DNA from: an uncultured Hungatella sp.
GTDB lineage: Bacteria > Bacillota > Clostridia > Lachnospirales > Lachnospiraceae
Length of the DNA stretch: 64,000 nt
Reading direction: 5' to 3'
Assembly (NCBI GenBank): GCA_910579515.1
Contig: CAJTUV010000002.1
Coordinates: 1-64,000 of the forward strand
Part shown: piece by piece, positions 60,350 through 64,000 of the stretch
Numbering within the stretch: the first letter of the stretch is position 1
Layout: each line of letters opens with the position of its first letter
Translations under genes and position numbers: made by a program
Notes under the pieces: generated by a model
Told to the model about the DNA's origin: nothing
Database searches by the model: none
What the model saw: only the letters and a program-made list of their open reading frames with translations

Positions 60350-62302
60350 ATGGCATTATATGATTACTCAGGAGCGTTAAAACAGGGACGCAAGCAGTAC
60401 CAGGAGGCGGTGCAGAAGGGAAGGCATCCGTATCTGCCTGTGCTGGATGATATTCTGTCCTATACAGAAATTGTATCAGAGGTAAGTCTTGGGGTGATGG
60501 ATATTCCTCTTTCTAAGATTGTGGGGACCAAGACCGCCGGACGCACCAGTGCGTTTGCCAACAATTTTATGCCCCTTTTGCCAGAAAAATCAGAGTTTGG
60601 GGCAAAATGGGCTGTATTGTATGACTATCAGATAACAGAAGGCATTCATGATCCCATTGTGGCCTATGAATTTATGAATAAGTTTTATGTTCAGGAAGGA
60701 AACAAGCGGGTCAGCGTCATGAAATATGTGGGTGCGTACAGCATCATGGGACAGGTAACCCGTCTCATTCCCAAAAAAACAGATGACATAGAAAATAGAT
60801 TATACTATGAATTTCTCGATTTTTATCAGGTTTCGTTTAATTGTGACGTTTGGTTCAGCAAAGAAGGGAGCTACCAGAAGCTTTTAGAGGTGATGGGCAA
60901 AGAACCCGGGCATGTTTGGGATGAGGAGGAGAGGCTTTTATTTAAGTCTGCTTACGGCCGGTTTACCAAAGCTTTTGAGCTGTCGGGAGGGAATAAACTG
61001 GATTTAACTTGTTCGGATGCCTTTCTGATCTATGTGGAGATATCTGGTTATGATCAGGTGAAAGGGAAGACAGAGAAGGAAATCTACCAGGAACTTCAGA
61101 AGATGTGGAAGGAAATTCAGCTGGCGGCCAGCGGAAGTCAGGTAGAGCTGGTAGAGGACCCAGAAGAGGAAAAGAGCGCGCCTTTAAAATCCTCTCTGTT
61201 AAACTGGTTGCTTCCGACTGGCACGATTGAGCCGGAGATGCTAAAGCTTGGATTTATTTATACGAAAACCGCGGACACCTCCAGCTGGACGTATGCCCAT
61301 GAGCTGGGAAGGCTTCACCTGGACGGCGCATTTCAGGGAAGGGTTCAGACTATGGCCTTTGACCAGGCAAACACAGAGGATCTGGTAGAAGAGGCCATTG
61401 AGGAGGCCATTAGACAAGGATGCAACACGATTTTCAGCACAGCCCCTCAGATGGTAAATCAGAGCGTTAGGTCTGCGATTGAGCATCCGGAAGTTAGGAT
61501 TTACAACTGTTCCGTCCGTATGACGTATACATCCATCTGTACGTATTATGTGAGGATGTATGAGTCTAAATTTTTGATGGGCGCCATTGCCGCGGCCATG
61601 TCAAAAAAGGATCGGCTGGGGTATGTGGCGGATTATCCCATTTATGGAACCATGGCCAATATCAATGCCTTTGCTCTGGGAGCCAGAATGATTAATCCAG
61701 ATGTAAAGATTTATCTGGAGTGGTCCAGGGTGAAGAATCATCGGGCCAGACAGCGCCTTGCGGAGGAAGGAATCGTTTTTATTTCCGGCGACGACATGAT
61801 CACACCGGAACATGCTTCCAGAGAGTATGGTCTTTATATGAAGCGAGAGGATGGAAGTGTAGATAACCTGGCGGTTCCCATCTGGCATTGGGGAAAGTTT
61901 TATGAGCGGATTGTGAGAAATATCTGCAGAGGAGCCAGCGAAGCCAACGCCATGAAAGGAAAGAAGGCAGTAAATTACTGGTGGGGAATGTCGGCGGATG
62001 TGATTGATGTGATTTGTGCTCAGGATATGCCCCATGGCACCCATCGCCTCATCGAGTTTTTGAAGAGTTCTATCAGGGCAGGCAGCTTCCACCCATTTGA
62101 CGGGCTCATCTATTCTCAAAACGGCGTGATTCGCTGCAAAGAAGGAGAAAGTTTAGGGCCGGAAGGAATCCTTACGATGAATTGGCTGGCGGAAAATGTG
62201 ATAGGAAGAGTTCCGACGGCAGATGAATTGACAGACGAGGCTCGTCTGTTGCAGAAGCTGCAGGGTGCTAATATGGATGAGTATGAACATACGGAGGAGT
62301 AA
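60350..62302 (+). CDS. Cytoplasmic protein with ParB-like and Bmp-like domains
   Basis: This 650-residue protein has no signal peptide. The N-terminal 170 residues include F-Y-V-Q-E-G-N-K-R-V-S-V near 122-133, the core of a ParB/sulfiredoxin-like fold. Residues about 300-620 resemble the ligand-binding part of Bmp/PnrA nucleoside-binding lipoproteins: L-G-F-I-Y-T-K, Y-A-H-E-L-G-R, and G-A-I-A-A-A-M-S-K-K-D-R-L-G-Y. Such binding proteins are normally exported, so a cytoplasmic version fused to a ParB-like part is unusual and suggests an intracellular sensor. TTTTCA with TAGAAT 17 bases later upstream is a weak promoter. A phosphoesterase gene follows after 4 bp. Confidence 0.7.
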   Translation: MALYDYSGALKQGRKQYQEAVQKGRHPYLPVLDDILSYTEIVSEVSLGVMDIPLSKIVGTKTAGRTSAFANNFMPLLPEKSEFGAKWAVLYDYQITEGIHDPIVAYEFMNKFYVQEGNKRVSVMKYVGAYSIMGQVTRLIPKKTDDIENRLYYEFLDFYQVSFNCDVWFSKEGSYQKLLEVMGKEPGHVWDEEERLLFKSAYGRFTKAFELSGGNKLDLTCSDAFLIYVEISGYDQVKGKTEKEIYQELQKMWKEIQLAASGSQVELVEDPEEEKSAPLKSSLLNWLLPTGTIEPEMLKLGFIYTKTADTSSWTYAHELGRLHLDGAFQGRVQTMAFDQANTEDLVEEAIEEAIRQGCNTIFSTAPQMVNQSVRSAIEHPEVRIYNCSVRMTYTSICTYYVRMYESKFLMGAIAAAMSKKDRLGYVADYPIYGTMANINAFALGARMINPDVKIYLEWSRVKNHRARQRLAEEGIVFISGDDMITPEHASREYGLYMKREDGSVDNLAVPIWHWGKFYERIVRNICRGASEANAMKGKKAVNYWWGMSADVIDVICAQDMPHGTHRLIEFLKSSIRAGSFHPFDGLIYSQNGVIRCKEGESLGPEGILTMNWLAENVIGRVPTADELTDEARLLQKLQGANMDEYEHTEE

Positions 62303-62306
62303 TGCC

Positions 62307-62909
62307 ATGAACATCATGGTAATGGCGGATCATGAATCAAAGTCTCTGTATGATTATTATGATCCGGGAAAATTGGAAGGCATTGACTTAATTATTTCCT
62401 GTGGAGATTTGGATGCGGATTATTTAAGTTTCTTTGCAACGCTTTGCCATGTGCCGGTGATTTATGTGAGAGGAAACCATGACAGGCGGTATGAAGTAAA
62501 GCCGCCGGAGGGGTGTATTTGCATAGAGGACGATATTTTTGTGTACAAAGGAGTGAGGATTCTGGGACTGGGAGGTTCAATGGAGTATATTCCCGGTTCT
62601 GCCAATCAGTATACAGAAGGGGCGATGAAGCGAAGAATTAAGAGACTGCGATGGAAATTGTGGCGGAACAAAGGGTTTGACATTCTGGTTGCTCATGCGC
62701 CGGCTTTTGAGGTCAACGACATGGAGGATCTGCCTCATCGGGGATTTTACTGTTTTCGGAGGCTGATGGAAAAATATGAGCCGAAACTGTTTCTCCACGG
62801 ACATGTCCACGCTACCTATGGAAGTAGTTTCAAACGAAGAGATACCTTTGGCAAGACTACGGTAATTAACGCATATGAGTATCAGGTGGTTGAATATCCT
62901 GAGGATTAA
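62307..62909 (+). CDS. Calcineurin-like metallophosphoesterase
   Basis: This 200-residue metallophosphoesterase has M-A-D-H-E-S near 6, C-G-D-L-D-A-D near 32, G-N-H-D-R near 55, A-H-A-P near 129 and H-G-H-V-H near 159, the five metal-binding blocks. The first block has A-D-H where most members have D-x-H, so it is complete. The start is ATG 62307 with GGAGG upstream; the frame is open earlier inside the preceding gene. It may hydrolyse a nucleotide or phosphodiester linked to the sensor-like protein upstream. Confidence 0.9.
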   Translation: MNIMVMADHESKSLYDYYDPGKLEGIDLIISCGDLDADYLSFFATLCHVPVIYVRGNHDRRYEVKPPEGCICIEDDIFVYKGVRILGLGGSMEYIPGSANQYTEGAMKRRIKRLRWKLWRNKGFDILVAHAPAFEVNDMEDLPHRGFYCFRRLMEKYEPKLFLHGHVHATYGSSFKRRDTFGKTTVINAYEYQVVEYPED

Positions 62910-62929
62910 GGTATAGAAGGGAAGACACA

Positions 62930-63415
62930 ATGAGCAAGAAACAAAGCGTACTGGAAAAGAAATTAAGCGGAACCATGAGTGAGTTTAAGGCATTTATCTT
63001 AAAGGGAAATATTATTGATATGGCCGTTGGTGTTATCATCGGCGGCGCGTTCAGCAAAATTGTAACCTCTCTGGTAAATGATATTTTGATGCCGTTACTT
63101 GGGGCTGTCACAGGCGGAGCTTCTTTCAACGCCTATAAGTTTGTGATTCATCCGGCAGTACTGGATGAGGCGGGAAATGTGATAACGCCTGAGGCGGCGG
63201 TTTTATTCGGAAGCTTTATTCAGAATATTATTGACTTTTTAATTGTGGGATTTTGTATGTTCTTTATGATTAAGGCTGTGGCCATGGTGACGGCCAAATT
63301 CCATCATGAAGAGGAAAAGAAGGAAGAACCGGCTGCTCCGGCTGGGCCCACCACAGAAGAGCTGTTGGCAGAAATCAGGGATTTATTGAGGGATAAGGGG
63401 CAGGACGCAGTATAG
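62930..63415 (+). CDS. mscL: Large-conductance mechanosensitive channel
   Basis: This 161-residue membrane channel opens under high membrane tension to release solutes. It has the conserved N-terminal F-K-A-F-I-L-K-G-N-I-I-D-M-A-V-G-V-I-I-G (pore helix), a periplasmic-side loop, a second helix and an acidic helical tail ending L-L-A-E-I-R-D-L-L. It is slightly longer than E. coli MscL because of an Ala/Pro/Glu-rich linker before the tail. The start follows GAAGGGAAG. Confidence 0.95.
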   Translation: MSKKQSVLEKKLSGTMSEFKAFILKGNIIDMAVGVIIGGAFSKIVTSLVNDILMPLLGAVTGGASFNAYKFVIHPAVLDEAGNVITPEAAVLFGSFIQNIIDFLIVGFCMFFMIKAVAMVTAKFHHEEEKKEEPAAPAGPTTEELLAEIRDLLRDKGQDAV

Positions 63416-63434
63416 AAAGGAAAGCAGCAGTTTC

Positions 63435-64000
63435 ATGAGTAAAAAATCAAAGTCACGAGTCAGGAACAAAAAGAAGTTTCCTGTGAAAGCATTTGCTATT
63501 GGAGCGGCGTCTGTGTTGACTGTGACAGGTGCGGGCACAGGATTTTATGTGTATATGGGAAAGCAGTATGAGACTGCATTTTTTCCAAACACAACCATCA
63601 ATGGTTTAGACGTGTCCAACAAAACTGCAGATGAGGTAGAGGATTTGATTGCCTCCAGCGTGGATGGGTATCGGCTGATTATTCATGCGCGGGGAGGAAA
63701 TACGGAGTGGATTACCGGAGAGGAGATTGGGCTTTCTTCAGTGTTCGACGAAAACTTGGAAGATTATTTGGATAATCAAGACGCTATGAATTGGTGGAAG
63801 TTACAGGAAAATCAATATGAGATATCCACTATGGTGACTTATGATGAAGAAAAACTGGCAAAGAGGATTGACAGCCTCAACTGTTTTTCCAAGATGTATA
63901 GGAAGGAACCAAAAGACGCCTATTTATCCGATTATGAGCCCGGCGTAGGCTTTCGGATTGTGCCGGAAGACCCGGGGGCTGTGCTGGATCAGGAAAAGGT
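63435..64000 (+). CDS. L,D-transpeptidase-type cell-wall protein, N-terminal part only
   Basis: The frame is open from ATG 63435 to the window end, so the gene is cut here after 188 codons. A basic N-terminus (K-K-S-K-S-R-V-R-N-K-K-K) and one membrane helix (about 18-40) are followed by N-G-L-D-V-S-N-K-T-A-D-E-V-E, the start of the repeated domain found in VanW-like and YkuD-type L,D-transpeptidases of Clostridia. The catalytic domain would lie beyond the window. AGAAAGGAAAG precedes the start. Confidence 0.75.
   Translation, partial: MSKKSKSRVRNKKKFPVKAFAIGAASVLTVTGAGTGFYVYMGKQYETAFFPNTTINGLDVSNKTADEVEDLIASSVDGYRLIIHARGGNTEWITGEEIGLSSVFDENLEDYLDNQDAMNWWKLQENQYEISTMVTYDEEKLAKRIDSLNCFSKMYRKEPKDAYLSDYEPGVGFRIVPEDPGAVLDQEK

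Noticed and set aside
1..64000. tRNA or rRNA genes
   Set aside because: I found no cloverleaf-like segment with a T-loop GTTCGA-type motif or rRNA sequence in the intergenic regions.

Overview
The window looks like a chromosome piece from a spore-forming Clostridia bacterium, most likely a Lachnospiraceae-type gut commensal. The low to moderate GC, strong AGGAG ribosome sites, BclA-like collagen proteins, candidate sporulation promoters and housekeeping genes (FtsH, Ogg, ZnuABC, Trk/Ktr, MscL) all fit. This rests on reading the sequence only; no database was searched.

Layout. 1-2754: a decaying ABC exporter (three permeases and a wrecked ATPase). 2907-8023: FtsH-type protease, 8-oxoguanine glycosylase, MATE exporter, and an AraC-type regulator overlapping a ClpP. 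8136-18067: the most striking region. A minus-strand collagen-like gene appears cut in two by a 7,881-bp element (about 9240-17120). One fragment (17060-18067) has the N-terminus and no C-domain. The other (8136-9248) has the C-domain and no start. The element carries a large serine recombinase beside its left end, a Na/Pi transporter, a BlaI/M56-peptidase pair, a lipoprotein and small ORFs. Its ends each carry half of an almost perfectly symmetric attP-like site around a CT dinucleotide. A glycosyltransferase upstream of the collagen gene has a sigma-K-like promoter, and the recombinase operon a sigma-E-like one, so a skin-like, sporulation-linked element is a reasonable hypothesis. One caveat is that the two collagen halves would rejoin one base out of frame.

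19855-21174 encodes a TnpB-like protein in which all three RuvC catalytic positions are replaced, so it is a candidate RNA-guided DNA binder without nuclease activity (TldR-like). It lies directly upstream of 21248-52745, a continuous plus-strand cluster of about 31 kb for a surface glycan. The cluster makes an activated heptose (GmhA, HddA and a HddC-GmhB fusion), and it contains an acyl-carrier/adenylation/PLP-decarboxylase cassette, a radical SAM enzyme, several glycosyltransferases, FkbM and other methyltransferases, a pyruvyltransferase, a Stealth phosphotransferase, a PIG-L deacetylase, a methyltransferase-kinase fusion like the chain terminator WbdD, and a set for a CDP-pentitol-like donor. 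Eleven proteins share one small Rossmann-like module fused to unrelated catalytic domains. The middle of the cluster (about 22560 to 42950) is visibly more AT-rich than its flanks, as expected for an exchanged cassette.

52914-64000 is core genome: zinc ABC transporter, Trk/Ktr potassium uptake, a second MATE exporter, an MFS transporter with a structured leader RNA, a cytoplasmic protein with a Bmp-like domain, a phosphoesterase, MscL, and the start of an L,D-transpeptidase-type protein that runs off the window.
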